Position numbers and translations under genes: made by a program | The notes under the pieces: generated by a model | Databases searched by the model: none | What the model saw: the letters and a program-made list of their open reading frames with translations, nothing else | What the model was told of the DNA's origin: nothing | Source of the DNA: Hyphomicrobiaceae bacterium | GTDB lineage: Bacteria; Pseudomonadota; Alphaproteobacteria; Rhizobiales; Hyphomicrobiaceae | Assembly (NCBI GenBank): GCA_016793635.1 | Contig: JAEUMD010000001.1 | Span: 124,001 to 188,000, forward strand | Direction: 5' to 3' | DNA: 64,000 nucleotides | Shown here: positions 33,491-42,780 of the stretch, in pieces | Layout of the letters: each line of letters begins with the position of its first letter | Position numbering within the stretch: the stretch's first letter is position 1

Positions 33491-33994
33491 CTAGAGCCCC
33501 CTGCGCAAGATGGCCTCGGCGCCGGCGTGGAACGCCTTCCTGACGTTGTCGCCCGTTTTGGCGCTGGTGTGGAAAACGCCACTTCGACCCGCGGCGAGTT
33601 CCGGCGGAAGGCGTGCTTCGTCACCCGCGGCGATGTCGAGCTTGTTGACGATCAGCGCGTCGTAGCGGCCCGGGAATGCAGCGCGAAAACCGTGGCGCAG
33701 TTTCAGCATCGTCTCAAGTGTGGCGTGGCGCGTCACGTCGGCGACAATGAACGCGGCTGCTGCCTCCTTCATGTAGATGTGTGAGAAGATGGCGTCGCCG
33801 AAGTTGCCGTCGGTGTCCCACACGATCAGGGTAATCGGGCCCTGTGGTGGTGGCGGCACGACGTCGTAGCGATAGACGTCGACGCCAAGTGTCGGCTTGT
33901 AGTCGGCTTCGAAGCGATCGAGCACGAGGCGGCGGGCGAGCGACGACTTGCCTACCCCGATTTCGCCGAGCAGCATGACCTTGCGGGCGGTCAT
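33491..33994 (-). CDS. Rab/Ras-like small GTPase
   Basis: The 167-aa single-domain protein has all five G motifs of the Ras superfamily: P-loop GEIGVGKS (10-17), switch-I threonine in KPTLGVDVY (Thr35), G3 DTDG (60-63), G4 NKLD (117-120) and G5 TSAKTG (143-148). The residue after DxxG is Asn64 where Ras and Rab have the catalytic Gln. The layout is Rab-like, not Era- or Obg-like. No lipidation signal is present. Its ATG overlaps the stop of the OmpA-family gene by 4 nt, so the two are translationally coupled and probably work together. Confidence 0.9.
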   Translation of the reverse strand: MTARKVMLLGEIGVGKSSLARRLVLDRFEADYKPTLGVDVYRYDVVPPPPQGPITLIVWDTDGNFGDAIFSHIYMKEAAAAFIVADVTRHATLETMLKLRHGFRAAFPGRYDALIVNKLDIAAGDEARLPPELAAGRSGVFHTSAKTGDNVRKAFHAGAEAILRRGL

Positions 33995-36192
33995 CGCCCG
34001 CCACCTTCCCCGTTGAAGCCGATCTCCAGCTCGACACGTCGGTTGGCGCTGTGCGGTCCCGTGTCGGGCGAGATGTCGAGCGAGGACTCGCGCCCGAGCA
34101 CGACCATGCGCTCCGCTGGTACGCCGCGTTCGCGCAGCGCGTTGTAGACGACGTTCGCGCGTTGCAGGGAGAGGGATGAGTTGCGGCTCGCCGAGCCGCG
34201 TCCGTCGGTATAGCCGACGACGCGCAGAAAGGCGTCGCTCGCGCGCATCAGATAAGCGATGCGATCGAGATGGGCTGCGGCGTTCATCGGATCGCGAAGG
34301 GCGGTCTCGTCGCCGAAGAAAATGGCGTTGGCGGCAATGTAGCGGGCAAGTTCTTCGCGCGGCGTCGGTGGCGCGACAATGGCCGGCGGTGGGATGGCGG
34401 CGCGGGTGACGGCCGCCTGCGTCAGCGCGGTCGCAAGTACGGCAATGCGCTGTGCTTCGGCGGCGAGGCGTTCGGCGCTCTCGCCGTAATCGCCCGATGT
34501 GGGCGGCGGCGTCGCTGCACGGGGCGCGCGTGGGGCATCGTGCGATGCGGCGGCAGCCGTCGTGGCGAGGCGGTTGGCTGCGCCCGCGAGACGACCGGCG
34601 GCGGTGTTGAGCCCCTCGCGAAGAGAATCGCCCGCGGCGCTCGAGGGAGCGCCCGCATCGAGCACGCCATGGCTCGCGTCGGCGACCGCGATGCTCGCGC
34701 GCACAGCCTCGCTCGCCGTGGCGACGGCCGCCCGCGAGCCCTCCGCCTCACCCTCGGAAAGGCTTGCGAGATGTTCGAGCTCGGTTACCGACGTGACAAG
34801 GCTCTCTCGTGCCCGTGCGACGGCGCGCAGCGCGATCTGTCGCGGGACGTCTGCCTTGATCGCGGCGAGCTCGTTCTCCAGGCGCGCGATCTCGGGCGTC
34901 GTGTCGGGTGGGGCACCGGGCAGGATCGCGAGGTGGTTGTCGACGGCCGACGACGGCAGAGCCGCTTTGAGCCGCGCGCCGACCGCGCGCTGCGCCTCGG
35001 CAGATGGGGCAAGGCCCGTGACCGCGACGGCTTTGCCACGTGGCGACACCTGGAGGCGTGTCGGATAGCCGCGGATCTCGGGGCTCGTCTGGATGATCTC
35101 GCTCGCCACCTGCGTGACGCGGGCAGTCTCGTAGCGGACGTAGGCGGTCCAGCCGAGCCACGCCGCGAGAGGCAAGCCGATGACGACGGACAGCAGCTTG
35201 AGCGGACTGATGCCTCCAGCGGGCGCGGAAAGCTCGGCGTACTTCTTGGCGAGTTGGTCGTCGAGGCGACCGGCGAGGGCCTCTAGTTCCGCTCGCGTGG
35301 CGTCGCTCGCGTTCTTGCGCTCGTTGTCGGCGGCGAAGGTGGCGACCGAGGCAAGGAACTCGTCGTCGATCAGGCGTTCGATCGAGGCGGCTGCGGTACC
35401 GCCGCATTTCGCCGCGAGCAAGTAGGCGGGCGAGGCACGGAGATAGATCTGCGACTGCCCGAGGTCGATTTGCCGGAGGGCGTTTTCGTCGTCGTCGAGT
35501 GCCTCGGATACGAACGAGTTGATGGCGGTGAGGATGCCGCCGAGAACGTGATCGTGGTTGTTGCTCGCCCGCTCCGGCCAACGCGCGATCAACTCGCCGC
35601 TGCCGCGCCGCACGAGCAGAAGATCCTCGACGACCACGCGCTGGCTGAGCGCGAGCGCAAGCTCGCCCGCCGAGCGGCCGCTCGTCATGGCCCGCAGCCG
35701 CAGCATGAACGCATTGGTTTCGAGGCGCCGGTTGACCTCCGCGAGCAGATCCTTCATGGCGCTCGCCACATAGGCGCGCACCATCTGGCCGGTCATCGGG
35801 TAGAGAACCTCGACGATCTCGTCGCGGCTGTTGCGGATCTCGCTGCGAACCGTGCGGATGACGACGGGTGCGACGGCGTCGGCCAGATCGTCGTGGCGCT
35901 GCTCCTCCGCCTGTACGAGCGCTCGGTCGAGCACCAGCGCAACCGAGCGCGCCATGGTCTCGTCACTGCCGACGCGCGCGACGATCGCTTCGATCCGCGC
36001 GTCGATCTCGGCGCGCATGCTGTCGCTGGTTTGCCTGAGCTCGCCGACGGCGCGGCCGAGTTCTTCGAGCAGCTCACCGCGCGACGCGGTACCACTCGCC
36101 GCAAGCGCGTCGATGCGCCGTGACAGCTCATCGAGCGTTGCCGCCTCGTTGTCGAACAGCAACTGCTTGAGCTTGGTAACGCTTTGCGACAT
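33991..36192 (-). CDS. OmpA-family protein with cytosolic roadblock/longin-like region
   Basis: The 733-aa protein reads, in order: helical, coiled-coil N-terminus (1-160); an alpha/beta segment at about 185-290 (VVVEDLLLVRRGSGELIARW, HVLGGILTAINSFV, QIDLGQSQIYLRAS) that resembles roadblock/longin small-GTPase-binding domains; one transmembrane helix near 331-352 (LLSVVIGLPLAAWLGWTAYV); a BON-like stretch (GKAVAVTGLAPSAEAQRAV); periplasmic helices; and a C-terminal OmpA domain (RVVGYTDGRGSASRN, SLQRANVVYNALRERG, ANRRVELEI) that should bind peptidoglycan. It would span from cytosolic GTPase to cell wall. A TTG start at 36204 is possible. The roadblock/longin label is by eye and is the weakest part of this call. 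Confidence 0.82.
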   Translation of the reverse strand: MSQSVTKLKQLLFDNEAATLDELSRRIDALAASGTASRGELLEELGRAVGELRQTSDSMRAEIDARIEAIVARVGSDETMARSVALVLDRALVQAEEQRHDDLADAVAPVVIRTVRSEIRNSRDEIVEVLYPMTGQMVRAYVASAMKDLLAEVNRRLETNAFMLRLRAMTSGRSAGELALALSQRVVVEDLLLVRRGSGELIARWPERASNNHDHVLGGILTAINSFVSEALDDDENALRQIDLGQSQIYLRASPAYLLAAKCGGTAAASIERLIDDEFLASVATFAADNERKNASDATRAELEALAGRLDDQLAKKYAELSAPAGGISPLKLLSVVIGLPLAAWLGWTAYVRYETARVTQVASEIIQTSPEIRGYPTRLQVSPRGKAVAVTGLAPSAEAQRAVGARLKAALPSSAVDNHLAILPGAPPDTTPEIARLENELAAIKADVPRQIALRAVARARESLVTSVTELEHLASLSEGEAEGSRAAVATASEAVRASIAVADASHGVLDAGAPSSAAGDSLREGLNTAAGRLAGAANRLATTAAAASHDAPRAPRAATPPPTSGDYGESAERLAAEAQRIAVLATALTQAAVTRAAIPPPAIVAPPTPREELARYIAANAIFFGDETALRDPMNAAAHLDRIAYLMRASDAFLRVVGYTDGRGSASRNSSLSLQRANVVYNALRERGVPAERMVVLGRESSLDISPDTGPHSANRRVELEIGFNGEGGGR

Positions 36193-36237
36193 CGCGCCTG
36201 CCAATTACCTGTTGATGCAACCCGAGCGGGCGCTGCC

Positions 36238-36546
36238 TCAGTCGCGGGCGATCTTGCGAATGCGCTCGGCGAGTTCGAGAACGCTCTTGCCGAGATCGTC
36301 GAACGAGGCGCGGTGCTGGGAGCCCATCTCACCGGAGAGGGCCTCGATGCGCGCGTGCAGCGCCGAGAGGCGGCTGCCGACCGTCGTTTCGAAATCCTTG
36401 ATGCGGGCTTCGAGGTTGTTCAGGCGAAGCTCGGTCTGGCGCAAGATGTCGCCGACAAGAAGCTCGCGGATCTGTTCCATCTTCTCGTCCTGGGGGTCGC
36501 GGGCGGGTTGCGCCGACCGCAGGGCGTTGAGAGATGTCGCGTTCAT
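36238..36546 (-). CDS. Small coiled-coil protein upstream of the OmpA/GTPase genes
   Basis: The 102-aa protein begins MNATSLNALRSAQ and has GAAGG eight bases before the ATG. From about residue 22 it is one long amphipathic helix with heptads (MEQIRELLVGDILRQ, RLNNLEARIKDFETT, LGKSVLELAERIRKIARD) and no membrane segment. It lies 45 bases upstream of the OmpA-family gene on the same strand and is probably the first gene of the GTPase operon. The helix could pair with the coiled-coil N-terminus of the OmpA-family protein. The family is not recognised. Confidence 0.75.
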   Translation of the reverse strand: MNATSLNALRSAQPARDPQDEKMEQIRELLVGDILRQTELRLNNLEARIKDFETTVGSRLSALHARIEALSGEMGSQHRASFDDLGKSVLELAERIRKIARD

Positions 36547-36957
36547 GTCGATCGCCTTCGCACACGGGGCGCCGCGCGTTCGTGCGACGCGGCACCGGAA
36601 AACAACGTAACGGGGAGGACGGCCGTGTCGCGGGTGCGGCACGTTGGGGTCCCCGGGGTTACCCGCTAAAATTTCGCTTTCATCCTACACCAAGCCAGGA
36701 ACCAATAGAATCCCTTGGTGGACGTAGAGTTAGGCGAGGCTTGCCGGAAGGATCAGACGCTCCCCGGCAGACGGCCGCACCTCAGAATATTCTTGTGCGG
36801 GGCAAAACGCCGCCACTTTTCTGACGTGTGTTCAAAATCGAAACGGGGTGTCAGCGGCGCGCTGTCGGGTTAAACCGTCGGGTGCGGGGTGTACGGTTGA
36901 GGGCATCACCCCGGCGCTCGCGCGGGCGGTTCTGCCGCTGCAGGCACGGGAGGGGGA
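36547..36957. other. Divergent intergenic region, 411 bases
   Basis: This separates the GTPase operon (minus) from the CHASE2 gene (plus). The part from about 36660 to 36850 is AT-richer than average and is the likely promoter region. No gene is supported. Confidence 0.45.
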
Positions 36958-38178
36958 ATGTTCAACGCGTTCAGGCATTGGGGCGTCGATGGCGGCTCTG
37001 CGCGCGTGCGCCTGCTCGGCCTGATGCTGGCGATCGTGGGCGCCGTCGCCGCCGCTGTGGCGTTGCCGCGATTGCCGCAGGACTGGCATCTCAAGATCCT
37101 CGCGCCAGGCTGGATGCCGCACCAACTCGTCAAGCTCATCGAATATTCGAACGATCTGCAGGTCGCCCTGGTTGCCGATCGTCCGGCCGAGCCGCATCCG
37201 CGGATCGCGCTGGTACTGATCGGTGAGGAGACACTGGCCGATCTGCCCTATGTCTCGCCGATCGACCGCAACCTGCTGGCGCGGCTGGTGCGCGCAATCG
37301 ACGGCCTCGGCGCGCGGGCCATCGGCATCGATCTGTTGTTCGATCAGGCGACGGAGCCTGAAAAGGACCGCGCGTTTCTTACCACGCTGGCGAGCCGCCG
37401 CGCAGACATCGTACTCGGTGGCGGTGACGAGCGCACCCCGATGAATCCTCGGCGCCGCGCTTGGCAGGACAGCTTTATCGACAAGGCCGGCAAACCGTTC
37501 GGCTTCTTCAACTTGCGCTACGACGTGCGCGAGGCCGAGCAGAGCAACGTGGTGCGCGCCCGCGCCGCCGCCCAGCCGGATTCCCGCTACGCGCGCTCGT
37601 TCGCCGAGGCGGTGGCAGCGACCGTCGGCACTACCGCTTGGCCATCCAGCCGTCGCATCCCCTGGCTCGCCCCACCCCGAGGCGGCGGCGATACCTTCAT
37701 CACACTCGACGCCGACACCATCCTGCTCGCCGAGGCCGATCCCCAGGGGCCGCTGGCGCACGCCATCGAAGCGCAGCTCGACGGCCGCATCGTGCTGGTC
37801 GGCGCCGATCTCGACGGCCGCGATCGTCACCCGACGCCACTCACACTCGTGACGGGCGAGGAGATGCTGGGCGTTGCGGTGCATGCGCAGATCCTGGCTG
37901 GGCTGCTGGACGGGCGCAGCATCGAGGATATCGGTGCCGTGGGGCATGCCGTGCTTGGTTTCGTGGCCGCCTTTCTCGGTGTACTCGCCGGATGGTTCGC
38001 TGCGCGCAGCCGTCTCGTGCTCAGCGCACTGATCGCGACCGGCGTGTCGCTCATCATCGCGACGAGCGCCATCACCTTGTGGCAATCGCAGGAGATCGTA
38101 CCGCTAGCGGCGCTGGCGGCCACGCTCGCCGCTGGAGCCGTTGCCGGTCGGTTCGGGCGGCGATGGCTCGGCGGATGA
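36958..38178 (+). CDS. CHASE2-domain membrane protein without output domain
   Basis: GGGAGGGGG precedes the ATG. The 406-aa protein has one N-terminal membrane helix (VRLLGLMLAIVGAVAAAVAL), a periplasmic CHASE2 sensor domain at about 60-310 (PRIALVLIGEETLADLPYVSP, NLLARLVRAIDGLGARAIG, DLLFDQ, GRIVLVGADLDGRDRHPTP, MLGVAVHAQILAGLLDGRS) and two or three C-terminal helices. CHASE2 usually feeds a kinase or cyclase; here the protein ends after the membrane helices, so the output must come from another protein. It diverges from the GTPase operon and precedes a secreted FecR-like protein gene. Confidence 0.87.
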   Translation: MFNAFRHWGVDGGSARVRLLGLMLAIVGAVAAAVALPRLPQDWHLKILAPGWMPHQLVKLIEYSNDLQVALVADRPAEPHPRIALVLIGEETLADLPYVSPIDRNLLARLVRAIDGLGARAIGIDLLFDQATEPEKDRAFLTTLASRRADIVLGGGDERTPMNPRRRAWQDSFIDKAGKPFGFFNLRYDVREAEQSNVVRARAAAQPDSRYARSFAEAVAATVGTTAWPSSRRIPWLAPPRGGGDTFITLDADTILLAEADPQGPLAHAIEAQLDGRIVLVGADLDGRDRHPTPLTLVTGEEMLGVAVHAQILAGLLDGRSIEDIGAVGHAVLGFVAAFLGVLAGWFAARSRLVLSALIATGVSLIIATSAITLWQSQEIVPLAALAATLAAGAVAGRFGRRWLGG

Positions 38179-38248
38179 CGCCAGCGACCTAGTGACTTTG
38201 GCATCCGGCGCGTACGGTGACGCGGCGCGACTTGTGGAGGGCATCTGA

Positions 38249-39040
38249 ATGACGTCGAAGTTGGCAATCGTGTCGGGGGCGACCCTGCTCGTACTCGCCG
38301 GCACGCTGGTTCCCGGGCAGGTGCGCGCCGAGGCGGTCGCACTCAGCGCCTGCTCGTCAACGGTGAAGGCCGGGACGGTGCTCGCCGACAGCGTCACCAT
38401 CGAGGTCGCCGCCGGTAGCCGATGCCGCTTGATGCTGCCTTCGGGGCGCACGCAGGAGCTGACCGGGCCGGTCAAAACCAAGGTCGCCGAGCTGACCAAA
38501 GGCGAAGCGCGCAACGAGGGACTGTGGAACGACGTCGTCAACGTGCTGTCGCGGCAGAAGCGCGCCGACGAGTCGGTGATCGGCGCGGTGCGCTCCGTCG
38601 CGCCCAAGGCGCGTGGCAGTGATGCTGGAGCACCCGCGCCTGCGGCAGCTCCGGCCCCGTCGCTTCGCCTGTCGTTCTCGTGGCGGCAAGTGCCGATCGA
38701 TACAGGTGGCGACGTCTGCATCGAGAAGGGAGCAAAGCTCGAGCTGATGCGGGCGCGGCCGGGCAAGCCGATGTCCATCGCCATCGTCAACCGGCAGACC
38801 AACAACCGGGGCGAGGCGTCGTTCGATGTCGGCTCGGCGACGGCGCCCTGGCCGGAGGATGTCGGCACAGACGTCGGGCTCTACGCCATCGCGCTCGCTG
38901 ACGGCACGAACCGAACGCTGCGTCTGCGCCCGATCTCGCCGTTGCCCGAGCCCGACGATACGCTGCGTGTGCTGCACAGTCAGCGGTGCCTCGTGCAGAT
39001 CGAGGCATGGCTCGCCGGCTATTCGACCGCACTGCGCTGA
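38249..39040 (+). CDS. Secreted FecR-like protein of unknown function
   Basis: The 263-aa protein has a signal peptide (LAIVSGATLLVLAGTLVPG, cut near VRAEA), then a beta-rich FecR-like stretch (KAGTVLADSVTIEVAAGSRC, LMLPSGRTQELTGPV) that reads like a ligand- or signal-binding jelly-roll, an alanine/proline linker, and a second beta domain (LRLSFSWRQVPIDTGGDVC, LYAIALADGTNRTLRLRP) ending with QIEAWLAGYS. It lies 70 bases after the CHASE2 gene on the same strand; both probably act in the periplasm on the same signal. It converges on the ferredoxin oxidoreductase gene with a 17-base gap. Confidence 0.7.
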   Translation: MTSKLAIVSGATLLVLAGTLVPGQVRAEAVALSACSSTVKAGTVLADSVTIEVAAGSRCRLMLPSGRTQELTGPVKTKVAELTKGEARNEGLWNDVVNVLSRQKRADESVIGAVRSVAPKARGSDAGAPAPAAAPAPSLRLSFSWRQVPIDTGGDVCIEKGAKLELMRARPGKPMSIAIVNRQTNNRGEASFDVGSATAPWPEDVGTDVGLYAIALADGTNRTLRLRPISPLPEPDDTLRVLHSQRCLVQIEAWLAGYSTALR

Positions 39041-39057
39041 ACGGCGTGCCGAACGGC

Positions 39058-42000
39058 CTACTCCGCGGCGGTCGGCTCCGGCACGCGCGGGATGCCGTCC
39101 GTGGCTGGCTGCCGGAACTCCGCGAGCAGCGCGGCGCGCTTGCGTTCGGCATCCGCCATGGCTCGAGCCTTGACGACGCCGAAGCCGCGCACCTCGAGCG
39201 GCAAGCCTGCGAGCGCCACGGCTTGCGCGTGGTTGCTGGGATTGAGACGCGCCTCGATCTCGTCGAGCAGCGCCTCATAGGCCGGGATCAGCGCGCGTTC
39301 GGCCCGCCGTTCAGCCGTGCGGCCGAAGAGGTCGAGCGCGCTGCCGCGTAGCTGCTTGCCTTTCGCGAGCAATCGCAGCACGGGCAGCAGCCACGGGCCG
39401 AACGCGATCTTGCGCGGACGCCCCGTCGCCCTGTCGATGCGCGCCAGCAGTGGCGGCGCCATGTGAAAGCGCACCCTCCGCGTGCCTTCGAAGTGCTGCT
39501 CGATATCGCGGGCGAAACGGCCATCGGTGAACAGGCGCGCGACCTCGTACTCGTCCTTGATCGCAAGCGCCTTGTAGTAGGCTCGAGCGGCCGTTTCTGC
39601 GAGCCTCGTCATGCCGGGCGTGAGCCGTCGCTCGGCGGCCGCGAGACGCTCGATGCGATCGCGATACCGGCGGGCGAGAGATTTGTCCTGATAGCCAGTG
39701 AGATCGCGCGCGAGGTGATCGACGAGCTCCCGGAGCGTGTGTTGTGGGGGTGCGGCCTCCCGCGACGCTGCGGCTGGCATTAGACGGCGTACGGCATCGG
39801 GATCGTGCGCGAACGCGCGGCCAAGGCGGAAGGCGCGGGCATTCGCCTCGACATCGACGGCGTTCAGGCGGATCGCAGCATCGATCGCATCCGATGCGAT
39901 GGGAAGCAGTCCCTTCTGATACGCGACCCCCACGAGCAGCATGTTCGCATAGATGCTGTCGCCGAGAAGAGCGAGGGCGATCTCCTGCGCGTCGAGCGTG
40001 ATCGGCTGGCGCCCGCCAGCGCGTTCGCGGATCGCCGCCTCCAGCTTGTCTTCGGGCATGGCGAGATCAGGATCGCGGGTGAAATCACCCGTCGTCGCAG
40101 CGTGTGTCGATAGCACGATGGCAGTATGCCCCGGCCGCACGGTTTCGAGCACCTTGTTCGCCGCCGTCACCACGAGATCGCCGCCGAGGATCACGTCGGC
40201 CGCCTCGACTCCGACGCGGATCGCATGGATCTGCTCGGGCGTTCGAGCAAGGCGCATGTGGCAGGCGACGGGTCCGCCCTTCTGGGCGATGCCGGTGACG
40301 TCGATGGCGCCGAAGCCCAGGCCGGCGAGGTGCGCGGCCTGCGCGAGGATCGCTGTGACGGTGACGACGCCTGTGCCGCCGATGCCGGTGGCGAGGATGG
40401 CCAGCGGCGCATCGAGCAAGCCGCGCCGGGGCTCGGGCAGATGCGCGGTCGGGTCGGCGAGGCGCTGGAGCGGTGTCCGGCGCGGCTCGGCGCCTTCGAG
40501 CGTAACGAAGCTCGGGCAGAGTCCGTCGACGCAGGAATAATCCTTGTTGCAGGCCGATTGATCGATGGCGCGCTTGCGGCCGAGTTCCGTTTCGCGCGGG
40601 AGCACGGCGACGCAGTTCGATTGCACGCCGCAATCGCCGCAACCTTCGCAGACGAGGTGATTGACGGCGACGCGCCGTGCGGGATCGGGCAGCGCACCCC
40701 GCTTCCTGCGGCGGCGCTTCTCGGCGGCGCACGTCTGGTCGTAGACGAGGATGCTCACGCCTGAGACGGTCTCTAGCTCGCGCTGAACGGCATCGAGCTC
40801 GCGGCGATGATGGATGGTCACGGAGCGGGGCAGATCGCCGCCGCGATACTTTTCCGGCTCGTCGCTCACGACGGCGATGCGGCGTGCGCCTTCCCCTTCG
40901 AGCTGGCGTACCATCTGTCCGACGGTCATATGGCCGTCGAGCGGCTGTCCGCCCGTCATCGCCACCGCATCGTTGAAGAGCAGCTTGTATGTCATGGTGA
41001 CGCCGGAGGCGATGGCGGCACGCATGGCGAGGCTGCCGGAGTGCACGAAAGTTCCATCGCCGATGTTCTGGAATATGTGCGGGCGGCGCGAGAACGGCGC
41101 CTCGCCGATCCAGTTGGCGCCTTCCCCGCCCATCTGCGTGAAGCCCTCGGTGGAGCGGTCCATCCACTGCACCATGTAGTGGCAGCCGATTCCGGCATAG
41201 GCGCGCGAGCCCTCGGGAACACGCGTCGAGGTGTTGTGCGGGCACCCGGCGCAGAAGTAGGCCCGCCGGACGAGCGCCTCTGGCGCGAGCTGGCGGCGGC
41301 GGCCTGCCTCGCGCAAAGCTTCGAGGCGGTGTGAGAGTTCATCGTCGTCGCCGGCCCGTTCGATGCGCTCGGCGATGGCGATGGCAATGGTGAGCGGATC
41401 GAGGGCTCCGGTAGCGGGCAGCAGCCATGCGCCGGCCTCGTCCTTCTTGCCGACGACGCGGGGGCGGCGCTCGAGCTCGTAGAGCTGCTCTTTCACCTGC
41501 GTCTCGATCAGCGCGCGCTTCTCTTCGACGACGACGACGAGATCGAGGCCTTCGGCGAAGCGGCGCAAGCCCTCGGGCTCAAGCGGCCAGGTCATCGCGA
41601 CCTTGTAGAGGCGGACGCCGAGGTCGCCACAGCGCTGCTCGTCGAGGCCGAGCATGTCGAGGGCGGCGCGTGTGTCGGCGTAACTCTTGCCCGTAGTGAC
41701 GATGCCGATGCGTGCTTCGCCACCGCCGGAGAAGACGATGCGGTCGAGCGTATTGGCGCGCGCGAAGGCGTGGATCGCCGCGCGCTTCCATTCGTGCAGC
41801 CGCTGTTCCTTGGCCAGCGGGGGATCGTTGAGGCGGATGTTGAGGCCGCCGGATGGCATCGCGAAGTCTGCGCGCGTCGGCAGGCGCACGCTCACCCTGT
41901 CACTGGCGGCATCCACCACCGCCGTGCTCTCGACGTTGTCCTTGACGCACTTGAGACCGACCCAGACACCCGCATAGCGCGACAGCGCGAATCCGAGGAT

Positions 42001-42546
42001 CCCGTAGTCGAGCAGATCCTGCACACCGGCCGGATTGAGGATGGGGATCATGGCGTCGACGAACGCGAACTCCGACTGGTGCGCGGAGGTCGAGCTTTCG
42101 CAGGTGTGGTCGTCGCCCATCAGCGCGACCACGCCACCGTGCTTCGAGGTGCCCGCGTGGTTGGCGTGGCGGAAGGCGTCGCCCGAGCGGTCGACACCGG
42201 GACCCTTGCCGTACCAAACGGCGAACACACCGTCGAAACGGCCTTCCCCGCGCAGCTCCGCCTGTTGCGAGCCCCACACCGCCGTCGCGGCGAGATCCTC
42301 GTTGATGGCGGGCTGAAAGACGATGTCGGCATCCGCGACGCGACGGCCGGCGCGCTGGAACGCGCTCTCCAGCGTGGCGATGGGCGAGCCGCGATAGCCG
42401 GTGACGTAGCCGGCCGTATTCAGCCCGGCGGCGCGATCACGCGCCTTCTGGTTCAACACCAGCCGGACGATCGCCTGCATGCCCGTCAGAAGCTGGATGC
42501 GCTTGGTGAGATCGAACTTGTCGTCGAGGCTTGCGCTGGGCCTCAT
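39058..42546 (-). CDS. Indolepyruvate ferredoxin oxidoreductase, fused alpha and beta subunits
   Basis: GGAGGGCAGG precedes the ATG. The 1162-aa protein begins with a pyrimidine/TPP-binding domain (MQAIVRLVLNQKARDRAAGL, NTAGYVTGYRGSPI), contains FCAGCPHNTST and a TPP-phosphate region (GIGCHYMVQWMDRSTEGF, MGGEGANWIGEAPF), then cysteine clusters for iron-sulfur binding (CEGCGDCGVQSNC, and CNKDYSCVDGLCPSF), and ends with a gamma-type domain (ATGIGGTGVVTVTAILAQAA). This is the fused form of the enzyme that oxidatively decarboxylates aryl pyruvates to aryl-acetyl-CoA, reducing ferredoxin. In alphaproteobacteria it is used in aromatic amino-acid catabolism. Confidence 0.92.
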   Translation of the reverse strand: MRPSASLDDKFDLTKRIQLLTGMQAIVRLVLNQKARDRAAGLNTAGYVTGYRGSPIATLESAFQRAGRRVADADIVFQPAINEDLAATAVWGSQQAELRGEGRFDGVFAVWYGKGPGVDRSGDAFRHANHAGTSKHGGVVALMGDDHTCESSTSAHQSEFAFVDAMIPILNPAGVQDLLDYGILGFALSRYAGVWVGLKCVKDNVESTAVVDAASDRVSVRLPTRADFAMPSGGLNIRLNDPPLAKEQRLHEWKRAAIHAFARANTLDRIVFSGGGEARIGIVTTGKSYADTRAALDMLGLDEQRCGDLGVRLYKVAMTWPLEPEGLRRFAEGLDLVVVVEEKRALIETQVKEQLYELERRPRVVGKKDEAGAWLLPATGALDPLTIAIAIAERIERAGDDDELSHRLEALREAGRRRQLAPEALVRRAYFCAGCPHNTSTRVPEGSRAYAGIGCHYMVQWMDRSTEGFTQMGGEGANWIGEAPFSRRPHIFQNIGDGTFVHSGSLAMRAAIASGVTMTYKLLFNDAVAMTGGQPLDGHMTVGQMVRQLEGEGARRIAVVSDEPEKYRGGDLPRSVTIHHRRELDAVQRELETVSGVSILVYDQTCAAEKRRRRKRGALPDPARRVAVNHLVCEGCGDCGVQSNCVAVLPRETELGRKRAIDQSACNKDYSCVDGLCPSFVTLEGAEPRRTPLQRLADPTAHLPEPRRGLLDAPLAILATGIGGTGVVTVTAILAQAAHLAGLGFGAIDVTGIAQKGGPVACHMRLARTPEQIHAIRVGVEAADVILGGDLVVTAANKVLETVRPGHTAIVLSTHAATTGDFTRDPDLAMPEDKLEAAIRERAGGRQPITLDAQEIALALLGDSIYANMLLVGVAYQKGLLPIASDAIDAAIRLNAVDVEANARAFRLGRAFAHDPDAVRRLMPAAASREAAPPQHTLRELVDHLARDLTGYQDKSLARRYRDRIERLAAAERRLTPGMTRLAETAARAYYKALAIKDEYEVARLFTDGRFARDIEQHFEGTRRVRFHMAPPLLARIDRATGRPRKIAFGPWLLPVLRLLAKGKQLRGSALDLFGRTAERRAERALIPAYEALLDEIEARLNPSNHAQAVALAGLPLEVRGFGVVKARAMADAERKRAALLAEFRQPATDGIPRVPEPTAAE

Positions 42547-42726
42547 CGTCCTGCCCTCCGGGCGGCATCGCGGTTGGCGTCGAGCGTGTCACGCTTCGCC
42601 GCCCCTGTCACGCCTCGCCGCCCCTTTCATGTTTCGCGGGACGCGGCGGTAGATCCGGTCGGGCCCGCGTGCGGGTCGGAATCCTGAAGGCACGGAGCAG
42701 GGACTGAAACGAGGGCCGGCATGGCA

Positions 42727-42753
42727 AAGGCCGCGAACCCGGTCCGCGGCCTT
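42727..42753 (-). terminator. Hairpin after the DUF2853 gene
   Basis: A 9-bp stem AAGGCCGCG / CGCGGCCTT with a 9-base loop lies 28 bases after the DUF2853 stop on the minus strand, with a short TTT following. It is GC-rich with a weak T tract. Confidence 0.55.
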
Positions 42754-42780
42754 CAAAGCCATGTAGGGCAACCCGTGCGA

